This document shows, one piece after another, positions 24,501 to 33,615 of a stretch of 64,000 bases of DNA (the stretch's first letter is position 1; each line of letters starts with the position of its first letter). The position numbers and the translations under genes were made by a program. The notes under the pieces are model-generated. The model ran no database searches. It worked only from the letters and a program-made list of their open reading frames with translations, and was not told the origin of the DNA. The stretch spans positions 1-64,000 of the forward strand of contig JAKOGI010001190.1 in assembly GCA_029747015.1 (NCBI GenBank), given 5' to 3'. This DNA is from Carnegiea gigantea. Its lineage: Eukaryota > Streptophyta > Magnoliopsida > Caryophyllales > Cactaceae.

Positions 24501-27500
24501 TATACAAATATCCTAAACACTACACATATGTAGAATAGTGTGGAACATTCTAGAGTGTAGTCTACAATATTCTAGTATAGCCTAGAAGGTTCTAGGACCC
24601 TCCACAAGGTCCTAGATATTCTAGAAGCTTCTAGAACAATCTAGAAGTTTCTAGAGTTCTCTAGAAGGTTCTGGAAGAGTCTAGAAGACTCCAGAAGGTT
24701 CTAGAAGACTCTAGAATATTCTAGCGCATTCCAGAAGATTCCAGACTACTCTGGAAGACTCCGAAATATTCTAGAACTCTTTGGAAACGCGGCCTGTGAC
24801 ATCCTCCCCCACCCAATTGGGCAACGTCCTCGTTGCTTTTGGGTCTTCGTATGCTTGGCCACTGATTTGCCTCGTCTTGCTTGTTTTCCACTTGGTGGGT
24901 TTGATGCGTCGTGGCCAACTGCTTAGCACATCGATCCTTCGCTAGCTTGCGCCCCATCCTTGTTCGGGCACGTTTTCTGCTCTGTGTCAGCTTCTCAAGT
25001 GATGTTTTGGGTATGACATTTGGAGGTCCCTCATCACTTTTGAGGGCGGATAAGCGGCCTACCTCCTTACTTTCCATGAAGTGAAGGGCGGTTAGCACCT
25101 TTTCCTTTTCGGCTTCCCGTCTCATGGGTATTGCACGTGCTTGCCCATTGCTCGTTATGAACAAGGTGCTAGCATGAGGAATTATGACGGCTTCCACCTT
25201 ATTGAGGAAGTCCATTCCAAGATAGAACTTCCGATCATCAAGGGGAGCGACGGTTATGTCGACCTTACCTGTCCATGGTCCGATTTGGATGTTTGTACTC
25301 CGAGCAACTCCATGGATTGGAAGGCTCTCGGCATTGACTCCCTTCACATAGCCCTTCTCCTTTTTGTAAGGTAGGCTAATCTCATCGGCGAGTTCTTTCG
25401 CCATGTACACCTTATCCGCTCCCGTATCCACCGTTGCTTGGAGCTCCTTACCTCCAACTTTGGTGTCTACATACATGCGACTACCGGCTTACTTCCCCAC
25501 CTTGGGTTGGATGGCACTTAGGAGCGATATTGAGGCAATACTTGTTTTCTCTTTACGCCTCTCCTCCTTCATCACAAGCGCAGCTAGTTTCCCACGCTTC
25601 GGGCACTCGAAAACCCGATGAGGCCCATTGCACAAGAAGCATGAGTATTTCCTCGGCATCTCATCCTTCTTGTCTCGTCCCTTGTCTTTGAAGGTTGTTG
25701 GCTTGTTCCGTCTGGGAGACTTGTTCCGGTCTCCGTCACTGTCGCTATCATCGTGGTTCTTCTTGCCTCGCCCCTTGGAGAAGTCCTTCTTGTACTCGTT
25801 GAGTGATTCGGCAGCAGCAACCGCGGAGGCGAGGTCTTGCACACCACGCCTCTCTAACTCGGTCTTGGCCCAACCACTCAGGCCATCTAGGAAGGCGAAT
25901 AAGGCGTCTTCCTCTCCCATCTTTGGGATCTCCAAGAGAAGCTCCTGGAATTCTCTTACATACTCACGAAGGTGGCCCTCCTTGTGTTGGAGGTGCCTCA
26001 ACTTGGCCCTTACTTCCCTCACCGCGTCCTTTGGATAGAATTGCTCTTTGAGTTCCCTCTTGAATCCATCCCAAGTGGTGATGGGAGTGGACCCTCGGTT
26101 GACATCGTCGCACCTTCGACGCCACCAAACAAGAGCAATGTCTTTAAGAGAGAAGAAAGTCAGGTTTACCTTTTGTGCTTCATCGGTGATGCCTACCGCT
26201 CCAAAGTAGGCCTCGAACTTCCAAAAGAAGTTGTCAATCTCCCTCGCGTTCCTGGCCCCGTTGTAGGTTGGGGTTTGGAGTGCATTCAGCTTTGGGGTGG
26301 TGGACACTTGACCTGATCCACCATTACCTGCATTGGCTACCGCGGCCATGCATACTTTGAGTTGGGTTTCCAAGGCCTCAACTCTTGCCTTGTATGCCTC
26401 AATCTCGGATTTGCAAGCCACCACCTCGGCTTTGCAAGCTTGGAGCTCTCCATCTCGAAGAGCTCGGACCTCCTCATCGACATTGCTTGCTAAGGATTTC
26501 ACCGCCTCTTGCACCTCTGCACGGAACTCCTCCAAGTCCCTCGTGGACTCGAGCTCCTCGATGCGCTTCTCCATGTCATCCACCCTACCCGTGAGATCCG
26601 ACATGGAGTGGTTAATCTCCGCAAGCTTATCATCTACAAGGATCGACAAGTCCTTATTCTTATCCTTGCCCTTCTTTCCTCTTTGTTGAGAATTGTCAGC
26701 ATCAATGACACTTGAAGCCATGGATCTTCCAAACCGAAGCTCTGATACCAACTGTCACGGGTTGATAATTGACACAACTTAGACCCGTGCGGCCTAGCAA
26801 ACTTTGCTCAGAAACTCTAACTTTGTTTGCTAGTAAGCCTTAAGGATGCTTGACTTAGCCTTTGAGGAGCTAAGTAAGCACACTCACACTCTGAGAAAAC
26901 TTTAGAGAGAGAAAGTAGAGAGATAAAGAGTTTGGGAGAATGCTTTGTATTGCACTTGAATACTTTCAATGGCTTGGTTACAAATGAGCCCTCTTTGGGG
27001 TTTATATACACATTCACCTCCTCAATGGATGGTGGAGATCTACTTAATCCAACGGCTAATATTATACTTCTAGAATATTCTATACAAATATCCTAGACAC
27101 TACACATATGTAGAATAGTGTGGAACATTCTAGAGTGTAGTCTACAATATTCTAGTATAGCCTAGAAGGTTCTAGGACCCTCCACAAGGTCCTAGATATT
27201 CTAGAAGCTTCTAGAACAATCTAGAAGTTTCTAGAGTTCTCTCGAAGGTTCTGGAAGAGTCTAGAAGACTCCAGAAGGTTCTAGAAGACTCCAGAATATT
27301 CTAGCGCATTCCAGAAGATTCCAGACTACTCTGGAAGACTCCGGAATATTCTAGAACTCTTTGGAAACGCGGCCCGTGACACTTGGCTCAATGGAGACAG
27401 ACCAGGTCGACCTTCCTTTCTCAAGCTTTTCCAGCACCTAAACTTGGCCACTAACATGCACTCCAAATAGGAAACATATCATTCCTTTCTTTCATAAATT

Positions 27501-30500
27501 TCCAAAAATCATGCATGATAGAATATTATTGCTAAATTTTCTATCAAAACGGAACACCCACATGCCTCTCCCTCTCCAGTACAGAATGGTCAAGTTTTAT
27601 TTCTCCATATTGGTGCATCAGATTATATGAGAACTTCATTAGCAGGTGCACAGTCACACATTCTAGCAGTAACAGTAGGATCCAGAGGCAATCTCCAAAT
27701 GTCTCACTCTCATTATTCTCTACCATCAATTTTCCCAAGTTGAAATCATTAAGAGGGCCACTACTCAGCGGACAATCGCATAAAACCAAATTTGTAATAA
27801 GATAACATATTAGAAGCATTATATGCAACAATACTCCCCCCAATTAATGACACACACCAGAACCTTGCCTCAAAATGCACAAATAAAAATACAGGGAATA
27901 ATCTAGGAATTGAAATGTTGTATGGGTAGTTTCTTATTTTCCTTACAAGTGAGTGGAGTCTTATAAGTAGACTACATGACCTAAGATTTCATTAGCCCAT
28001 TGATGATTAAAACTATTGAATAAGATGATCACAAGTAATGTCTCTTCCTAGTAAGCAATGCTTTGCTATATCCATGTTTCAGTGTTATTCGTCCCTAATC
28101 TTCCCTCTTCTAGTTTTCCTTTGACCCTCGTTTTCCCAATCTCTACCAGTTTGGCATAAGAAGATCCTAATCACTATCAGAACCCCGCCCCCAACCCAAC
28201 CAAAAAAAAAAAGGAGAGAGAAAGCACAAAAATTGCAGGTACCTATCCTCAACACCCAAGACACATAACCATCAATTCCGTCTACGTACAACGAAGACAA
28301 CTATGACAACAATGAAACCCACAGTCAACCCCACTAAGGAGGGTTTGGGGAGTGGAAATCCAGATATAGGCAACAATCCTGCCAGCAAGGCTGAATCTGA
28401 GTAATTCCGTCTTCGCCCAAGCAGGAATAAGCGGTTAGTACCTTGTTGTTGAATGCCATCAATATGTTCCCATTTCGATTCACAGCGTACCTTGACCCTG
28501 ATAGCCACATCAATATGATGACATAGTTGGAACCAAAACACCAATAACATTTTTTGGGGGGGGGGGCCTACCCATCAATAAGTGGATGACCGATCCCAAT
28601 GAATGCCCGATGCCAAAAATAGGGAGTTCCTGTGCCTATACAGACAAGCAGTAGAGTTACACACACATTACGAGATGATTCGCAAGCTCACATGAGAGAA
28701 TCCAAGACTTACAGTTTCCTGCATAGCCCGAAGACAACGGTCAAATTTATATTGCACCTCATCTGCGATGAGAAAATGATCGAATCCACTTGCATATGGT
28801 GTAGCAATCACCAAAATACCTCTATGTCATGAAAAATGCGCTGTCATCTTGTAAATCTTGGTGCATGCATATAATAAGGACGAAGTTTAATGGACAACAA
28901 GACATTCATCACCAGCTTTTGCAGGAAATATACACGTACTTTTCACAGAGGCGTTCAAGAAATAAACGGTAGGCAAGCTGTGGAGCAGCTCCCACAAATA
29001 TACCACCAATAAAATGAACAGCTGACCATGGACTTGAATGCCTTGGTCCCAGTACCCATGCACCCTGAAAATGTCAAATACTATTATTATTGCATAAGTG
29101 ACATGAATCTCCGGTTCACTGCATCAATCTTGGATCCCGTCCCATTAGATGGGAAGACATAAAATACACGAGCTAATGCAACAAACATATGTGGTGCCAC
29201 CATTCAAGAAAGCTGAAAAGACGCTTTTGGATGAATTTTTTATCTTTACATCGTAAAGGACAAAAGCAAAACAAGTCCCCCCCATCCCCCCCCCCCCAAA
29301 AAAAAAAAAATCGGAATGGTGGATAATCAATGCTTTTTAAATATAGATCCCAATGGAAACTTCTTCCGTATAATTTAGCAGTAAGGTTGCACACATGTTG
29401 CTACCCAATACCTTAACTAATGCCAAAGTCTACGGCATTGGTTTCATTTTGCTGGCAAAGAATCACATGAGGTACGCTCCGCTCAAAAACAATCTATAAC
29501 AGAGTCATATATACTAGCACTACTCGCTGATTTGTGCAGAGAAAATCATTTCCAGCCTCATGCATTTCTTCCCTTGAGTCCCTAAGAGCCTAAGCATATT
29601 AAAGAACACATGAAAATCATTTTGTGAAAAAAAGCATTCCTTTGCAAGCAAATTAGACTTCGCAGATCTACAGATGCATAAAGGCCCTCAACAGGCTAAG
29701 AACACACAACAGCAAAGCCCAATTTACTCTAAGAAGAACTAATCAACAAAATAGTAAAAATACCCCATTGGAAGGATCTCTTTCACTAGATTATACGCAC
29801 AAATGACAACCGTGTTTAATTAAGTTAATGAAGTATGACACTAAATGTAACAATAAAAAACAAACAATTTTCTTGAAAGGAAATCAACAACATACCAACT
29901 ATGATTATCATGTACAACACCACCACCAGTGATGCAAAAGGAGAAAAGAGTTATCCAATGCATAGTTGTTTACCTTAAGAAATTGTTAATATTTGACAGT
30001 ATTCTATTTTAGTTAGGTTTGTAGGAGCTGCTAACATATTTTATTTTACTAGGATTCAGAAAGTAGTATCTTATTAGGATGGGTTACCAGAATTTGCTTT
30101 TATCTTGTATACTTTTTTCCTTATCCGAGCGAGGAGTTTAGGTTAGATATTTCCCTACAAAAGGCTGCTAATCTGCTATAGATTCATTACTTCACAGAGA
30201 ATTGAATTAGGAAAAATTGAGTTCTTCGAGCGTAGAAATTCAGTTCTACACCAGTCGGTATCAGAGCACAGGTCTACTGCCTGCCACAGTGTTTACGTCG
30301 CCGTTTCCCCTTGCCGCCGGGCTGTGGTTATCACTACAGAGTGGTAACTAATCCAGAATCCTTCCAAAGGTCACTGCCACAGTGTAGTAACACTTCTCAG
30401 CCTGTAACCAACCTTAGCTTCTGCCCATGGTTGCTAATGACTGGCCACAGTGCCTTCTACATATCCTTTGTTATTTTATAGCACAACCCCTCCCTCACCC

Positions 30501-33500
30501 CAAAAAAAAAAAAGGACCACAGTGTAGAACCCCTCCGCTGTTAGATCTGACCTCAGTCTCACTGGATGATTTGAACCACCATGGTGACTAATGCAGAACT
30601 GATCAAGGAATTCAGAGAGTATCAGGTTGCAACAAACCGGTTGCTCGATCAATATCAAGCCATATCTGAGCAATTGCTGAAAGAGTCGCAGGAGCTACGA
30701 AAACCAGTGACAGATGGCGCTTCTGCTTATGGTGGCACACGTAATAAGAAAATCGGTAACGTTAGTCCTAATTTTGAATTTCAAAATCTCTCATAAAATA
30801 GATTACGTGATTCCCTATGATTACTTCCAACGGCTCACAATTCAGAGTGCATGGAGAACCAAGAAGTGTACAAAAGCGTACTGCTGCAAAAGCAGCTAGT
30901 AGATTGCCTGAAACTTGAAATTTCAGGAGGCAAAGATATCTTTAACGAGGCACCAAATTCAGAAAATTCTGCAGAGCAGTCTGGAACACCATCACAACCC
31001 ATACTTAAGCCAACTAAAGGTTGTCACCATTTGGAGGCTAATTTGGAGTGTGCTGATCTCATTGCTGCTGAAATGCCAGTAGAAATGCAGCAAGTGGACG
31101 GTTTTCAACTTGACAACAGGGTTGTCCAAATTTGTCTGAAGAAAAATTCAGCCGCTATGCTTTGGGTTTTCTTTCTTCCGCATTCTAAAACTCAAGGACG
31201 AGTTTTCTTGAACAAGGGGAAAATTATTCAAAAACGAGAAAAGGGTTATTCAATTCATAGTAATTTATCTTAAAGAAATTGTTAGTATTTGATGTGTTGT
31301 ATTTTGTAAGGTTAGGACTGTAGAAGCTGCTAACATATTTTAGTAGACTAGTATTAAAACTCTTTCATGTGCTGATTTTCAGAGTTTTTATTTTAAGAAA
31401 TACTTAAGAAAGTAGCATTTTATTAGGAAAGTAGTATTTTATGAGGATAGCTACTTAGGTATTTGCCTACAAAAGGCTGGTGTATATTCATTATTTGACA
31501 GAGAATTCACCAATGTAAAGTTGAGTTTTTTCAGCTTAGAAATCCTGTTGCCCAAGTGAGGCTACGGAAATCAAGAATCAAGACATAGACCATCTTGCGC
31601 TTACCCCTACAAGTAGAAAGACCAATTCCCAGGACCTTTTTTTTTCAGACAACCATTTTTTTCTAGATTAAAACTTCTTATAGCTAAACTTATCATGATT
31701 TTTATAAACAGAAATTATTCAATAATGTTATAAGGAAGATCTTAGTTTAAAAAAGCGCAGGTGAGGCACGCCTAGGCAAGAGGCGCAACCCTTGTCACCT
31801 CACTCAGACCTAGGCGCAGCGACTTCATAAGGCGGGGCGAAGGCACGCGCCTTGATGCGCCTCAAGGATAGACGCGCTTCGTGTGATTTGTGCACCTCAA
31901 GGAATCACTCTCAAATTCGAGAAATTGGCAAATTACCTGTGTATAAGGGTAATAAACTATCATTCGTTCATGGATTCTGTGTTGATTGTGTCTCAAATTC
32001 GATCAATTGACATTAATTTCAGATCTACGGTTTAATTCAAAAACCCTAGATCTGAAATTAAAGGGTCAATTGATGGAGTTAAGTGATGGAAGCGGAGGGC
32101 TATTGGCCGCCCAAGGGTGACGATTCAGATGCTCAGTGACAGCTCCGGTCGCTGGCTTCCAGTGGTGGTCGCCTGCGTTATTAGTGCTCGGTGCCTGAAT
32201 GTTATGGTATTCTTCTTTTCTGCATCTTCTCGTCTACTTTTCTTGATTTTCCTCTCTCCCCCTCTCTTTTTTTTGGATGGTCTTGGCCCTCCTGTCACTG
32301 TAAGTATCATAAAGATGTGTTTTCTTTTAATTTTTTTAAATTTGGATATTGCTAGGTAAGTGAGTTACATCCTGAAAAAAAAATCTATCCTGTCACTATA
32401 AGTATAATTGCTTTGTGGTAATTTAGTGTGATTAATGTTCATAAATTTCCAGAATGTTCGTTATTTAATACCATTTTGATTTGTATTTAATTAATTTAAG
32501 GTATTGTTTTATCGTGTTCTAAACTATCTTGTGACATTTTTGACATTCTAATGGGTTATGTTGATATTAAATGCCTATATTGATGCAACTATATAACTCA
32601 TTCGGCAAAAATACATCTTTTAAGTAAATTTGAAGCATGTTTGTATAAAAGTGTGCCTTGCGTCTGTGATGCCCTCGCCTTCGCCTCGAGGCTCACGCCT
32701 CGTCCCTCACGACCCTTTGCGCCTCAGTGTGCCTCGCGCTTTTTTAAACTAAGAGGAAGATACACACTACTAGTTTTATCCCATAAAACATTCTATTCTA
32801 CCCAAGTTAAATGTTTAACAAGTGCAAAATATATACAGATGCACCTCAACTTCACTCCAATTGTAAGCTCCTCTCCAAGCATCTTGTGATTGTTTCACAA
32901 TTTCAGTGACTAATCTGCAAGAGTAAAAATGCAATTTTTCATTTGATGAGCGTTGTTCGCGAGAATGGAAATTTTAACAAGCTACCATGCATTTCTACTC
33001 AATAGTGCAGGACTTTCCTTGCAAACTTGGAACACTTACCAAAAGAAGGGGGGGAAGTAAAAAAGAAAGGTCACTGCAATGAATAAGATCATGACTAACT
33101 AACCGGCGCAAAACTCTTTTAAAAAGTTGAATGAAGAAGAAAGGTCATTGCATTGAATGCAATCATCACTAACAGGCTGGGGCAAGAAATCTTTTAAAAA
33201 GTTAATATAATAATTTACCACACACATTATTAGAGGTTTGCCAATCAAATCAAAAAAATTTCCTCAAACAAAATAACATATAATCATAACAAACAAAATA
33301 ACATGGAAGTTACCTCTCAACCTCACTATAAACGTGAATCCCACTCGACTGTGAGTTACTACGGGCAGGACTATCAGAGTTGCGGCAGACAGGAAGATGT
33401 GCACCGCGGCCAGTGCGGAGGGGACCTACCCAACATCTACGACCGCGAACAGAGAAGCGGAGATTAACAGTCTCCACATACCTGATGTGATCCTCTTCGT

Positions 33501-33615
33501 GATTGCTACTGTGAGTATATGATGAACCTGAACAAGTTCGGTTCCGAATAGGTGGTGTCCCAAGCCAGCCTGCCATGGCCATCCTACCTCCTACGATGCC
33601 TGCAATAGCTGTCAT
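12163..33615 (-). CDS. DUF1350 family alpha/beta-hydrolase-like protein, 10 coding exons, about 456 aa
   Basis: Minus-strand exons in coding order: 33615-33314, 32914-32845, 29064-28940, 28821-28713, 28629-28572, 28497-28442, 20237-20130, 16921-16772, 12676-12506, 12384-12163. All junctions are GT-AG and reading phase is kept throughout. The product matches plant DUF1350 proteins of the At5g47860 type: GGIFVGAAPQ (about 144-153), ATPYASGFDHF, a nucleophile elbow GIGHSLGS (Ser212), LENLSPPIMKQLLPL, LIKFRDDPIDET (candidate acid Asp347) and PGDHGMPLQQ (candidate base His377). DUF1350 belongs to the alpha/beta-hydrolase clan; its substrate is unknown to me. The first 100 residues are Arg/Ser-rich, poor in conserved motifs and may be a plastid transit peptide. 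Introns hold many mobile elements, including a whole retrotransposon in intron 6 (20238-28441). No frame break was seen. Confidence 0.93.
13270..13480 (+). pseudogene. LINE 3' tail remnant in intron 8 of the DUF1350 gene
   Basis: The phrases cttcagcgcttaaaaacca, catcaagactctgtc and aggatgctttctatgcatc match, in order, the L1-type LINE tail at 16080-16305. Decayed translation gives an NFIKTL-like stretch followed by stops. It is 5'-truncated and old. Confidence 0.5.
14371..14404. repeat. Poly-C run followed directly by poly-G run
   Basis: About 22 consecutive C followed by about 9 G, then aggg. The two halves are complementary, so the strand can fold back on itself. Long homopolymers of this kind are also prone to assembly or sequencing error. 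Confidence 0.85.
16080..16305 (+). pseudogene. 5'-truncated L1-type LINE tail in intron 8 of the DUF1350 gene
   Basis: The plus strand decodes to RFKDNFIKSPYFWDKG, typical of the last residues of plant L1 ORF2. A LINE-like 3' tail follows with atgctagctttgcatcc and a terminal A-rich run at about 16294-16304. The rest of the LINE is missing. Confidence 0.6.
18300..19950 (-). other. Unrecognised, coding-like but decayed block in intron 7 of the DUF1350 gene
   Basis: Several minus-strand frames of moderate length follow one another in the same direction: 19944-19738, with a segment reading SMVRPRAPVENKTHNFHVP; 19530-19285; and shorter pieces down to about 18350, separated by stops and frame changes. 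The spacing and colinearity suggest a dead gene or element rather than random sequence. I could not assign it to a family: no reverse transcriptase, integrase or transposase motif was seen. Confidence 0.3.
19949..19992 (+). repeat. Poly-G tract of about 35 bases after a short T run
   Basis: A run of about nine T is followed by an almost unbroken G run to 19992. On the transcribed (minus) strand of the DUF1350 gene this is a poly-C tract; the plus strand could form G-quadruplexes. The length in the assembly may be unreliable. Confidence 0.85.
20955..21845. mobile_element. Degenerate TIR element with GC-rich subterminal repeats, related to 31741-32753
   Basis: The left end (gttcaaaaaaacgcgcc, then gtgcgcctaggctc) and the right end (gcgcctcatacttttttaat) form an imperfect inverted pair. 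They share the AAAAAA-GCGC plus gcgcctaggc/gaggcgc pattern of the better-preserved element at 31741-32753. No clear target duplication is visible. It lies in intron 6 of the DUF1350 gene. Confidence 0.45.
21920..22034. repeat. Subterminal palindromes with core GGAACGGCCGTTCC
   Basis: At 21920-21952 two 15-base arms (first arm AACTCGGCCGTTCCG) are separated by three bases. At 22017-22034, GTGGAACGGCCGTTCCAC is a perfect 18-bp palindrome. The shared core at two sites near a hAT-like end suggests transposase-binding motifs. Confidence 0.7.
22844..22864 (+). repeat. Three tandem TTTAGGG plant telomere-type repeats
   Basis: TTTAGGG occurs three times without gaps, exactly where the hAT transposase frame is lost. 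It is an interstitial telomere-like patch, possibly added during repair of a break in the hAT copy. It is far too short to mark a chromosome end. Confidence 0.75.
23784..24168. mobile_element. One end of a TIR element of the 31741-32753 family
   Basis: CTTAATTTAAAAAAGCGC at 23784 matches the 18-bp terminal repeat of the element at 31741-32753 with one difference. It is followed by the same subterminal tgcctaggcaagag phrase and a GC-rich patch. The opposite terminal repeat was not found, so this copy is truncated. The young LTR element at 24173 lies immediately to its right. Confidence 0.5.
24173..24801 (-). repeat. 3' LTR of the gag-protease element
   Basis: Same length as the 5' LTR. In element orientation its order is HSE array, TATA box (24421-24428), then R and U5. 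The protease frame runs through the purine tract and stops inside this LTR at 24721, a sign that the pol part was deleted. Confidence 0.93.
24488..24786 (-). promoter_or_regulatory. Heat-shock-element array in the 3' LTR
   Basis: The same arrangement: a 34-pentamer array at 24619-24786 with about 22 exact TTC/GAA cores, a three-unit site at 24488-24500 and a TATA box at 24421-24428. Because it points along the DUF1350 gene's transcription direction, it could act as an internal promoter reading into exons 7-10. Confidence 0.83.
24721..25488 (-). CDS. Retropepsin-like aspartic protease domain with truncated pol tail
   Basis: In the same frame as gag, directly after one TAA codon, the reading continues AGSR-MYVDTKVGGKELQ. 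The catalytic motif ATVDTGADKVYM and the closing motif YLGMDFL are characteristic of retropepsins. The fold is complete at about 110 residues. A Lys/Arg-rich tail follows and runs through the polypurine tract into the LTR, stopping at 24721. Reverse transcriptase and integrase are absent. The single in-frame stop between gag and protease could be a mutation or a readthrough site; the family usually has one open frame here. Confidence 0.85.
   Translation of the reverse strand, partial: AGSRMYVDTKVGGKELQATVDTGADKVYMAKELADEISLPYKKEKGYVKGVNAESLPIHGVARSTNIQIGPWTGKVDITVAPLDDRKFYLGMDFLNKVEAVIIPHASTLFITSNGQARAIPMRREAEKEKVLTALHFMESKEVGRLSALKSDEGPPNVIPKTSLEKLTQSRKRARTRMGRKLAKDRCAKQLATTHQTHQVENKQDEANQWPSIRRPKSNEDVAQLGGGGCHRPRFQRVLEYFGVFQSSLESSGMR
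24802..24814 (-). other. Polypurine tract next to the 3' LTR
   Basis: On the minus strand GGGTGGGGGAGGA directly precedes the TGTCAC start of the 3' LTR. This is the expected site for priming plus-strand DNA synthesis. Confidence 0.85.
25489..26721 (-). CDS. gag: Retrotransposon Gag (Ty3/gypsy type), about 410 aa
   Basis: The first ATG after the primer site gives MASSVIDADNSQQRG. Residues about 25-145 are a charged coiled-coil region. A gag capsid domain follows with FFWKFEAYF, ALVWWRRR, TWDGFKRELKEQFYP and LREYVREFQELL. A basic linker then leads to a zinc knuckle, CFLCNGPHRVFEC, near residue 365. Its spacing is Cx2Cx3Hx4C, one residue shorter than the usual CCHC box. Gag would package element RNA into virus-like particles in the cytoplasm. 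The frame ends in TAA (25489-25491), and the protease domain continues in the same frame. Confidence 0.92.
   Translation of the reverse strand: MASSVIDADNSQQRGKKGKDKNKDLSILVDDKLAEINHSMSDLTGRVDDMEKRIEELESTRDLEEFRAEVQEAVKSLASNVDEEVRALRDGELQACKAEVVACKSEIEAYKARVEALETQLKVCMAAVANAGNGGSGQVSTTPKLNALQTPTYNGARNAREIDNFFWKFEAYFGAVGITDEAQKVNLTFFSLKDIALVWWRRRCDDVNRGSTPITTWDGFKRELKEQFYPKDAVREVRAKLRHLQHKEGHLREYVREFQELLLEIPKMGEEDALFAFLDGLSGWAKTELERRGVQDLASAVAAAESLNEYKKDFSKGRGKKNHDDSDSDGDRNKSPRRNKPTTFKDKGRDKKDEMPRKYSCFLCNGPHRVFECPKRGKLAALVMKEERRKEKTSIASISLLSAIQPKVGK
26739..26750 (-). other. Primer binding site for initiator methionine tRNA
   Basis: On the minus strand TGGTATCAGAGC begins two bases after the end of the 5' LTR. 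This is the standard plant primer site complementary to the 3' end of initiator tRNA-Met. Confidence 0.9.
26753..27381 (-). repeat. 5' LTR of the gag-protease element
   Basis: This LTR drives the element: the HSE array (27199-27366), a further three-unit site (27068-27080) and the TATA box (27001-27008) are in promoter order on the minus strand. Downstream lie the primer site and gag. Confidence 0.93.
27068..27366 (-). promoter_or_regulatory. Heat-shock-element array in the 5' LTR promoter
   Basis: From 27199 to 27366 the sequence is a continuous series of 34 pentamers in perfect 5-bp register, alternating nTTCn and nGAAn. About 23 of the 34 cores are exact, and most of the rest differ by one base. 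It includes four-unit runs such as TTCtaGAAgcTTCtaGAA. A separate three-unit site, TTCtaGAAtaTTC, is at 27068-27080, and TATATAAA (minus strand) is at 27001-27008. Three alternating units are the known minimum for binding of trimeric heat-shock factor, so this array could seat many trimers. Heat inducibility is inferred. Confidence 0.85.
29930..31554 (+). mobile_element. Old short LTR retrotransposon in intron 2 of the DUF1350 gene
   Basis: Diverged direct repeats (about 29930-30250 and 31224-31554) share the ordered phrases gctgctaacatatttta, cctacaaaaggctg and cagagaattcac/cagagaattgaat. A primer-site-like CGGTATCAGAGC lies at 30256-30267, just after the first repeat. A purine-rich aacaaggggaaaa (31211-31223) precedes the second. 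The 1-kb interior has a short frame at 30581 (MVTNAELIKEFREYQ, a gag-like start) and broken frames after it. No pol motif is present. The element lies antisense to the host gene and is much older than the one at 24173. Confidence 0.7.
31741..32753. mobile_element. hAT-like non-autonomous TIR element, 1,013 bp
   Basis: Perfect 18-bp inverted ends, CTTAGTTTAAAAAAGCGC, are flanked by identical 8-bp target duplications AGGAAGAT (31733-31740 and 32754-32761). An 8-bp duplication points to the hAT superfamily. GC-rich subterminal blocks rich in gcctaggc and gaggcgc motifs sit at both ends. The interior has no transposase. Related ends occur at 20955-21845 and 23784. It lies in intron 2 of the DUF1350 gene. 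Confidence 0.82.

Larger units (their letters stand above)
24173..27381 (-). mobile_element. Young non-autonomous gypsy-type LTR retrotransposon (gag-protease only) with heat-shock-element LTRs
   Basis: Two 629-bp direct repeats (24173-24801 and 26753-27381) start TGTCACGGG, end GTGACA and differ at about 8 positions by eye. They flank a 1,951-bp internal region. CTTG occurs on both outer sides (24169-24172 and 27382-27385), a 4-bp candidate target duplication. Read on the minus strand, a primer site TGGTATCAGAGC (26739-26750) follows the 5' LTR and a purine tract (24802-24814) precedes the 3' LTR. Between them are only a gag gene and a retropepsin domain; there is no reverse transcriptase, RNase H or integrase. 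It is thus a TR-GAG-like element needing a helper. It lies in intron 6 of the DUF1350 gene, in the same transcriptional direction. Confidence 0.93.

Noticed and set aside
24600..24790. Regularly spaced ctagaag units as a CRISPR-like or satellite array
   Set aside because: The period is 5 bp with alternating TTC and GAA cores, there are no spacers, and it lies inside an LTR promoter; heat-shock elements explain it.
25141..26715. Several plus-strand frames opposite gag and protease
   Set aside because: They lie antisense to a confidently identified gag-protease frame and show no domain.
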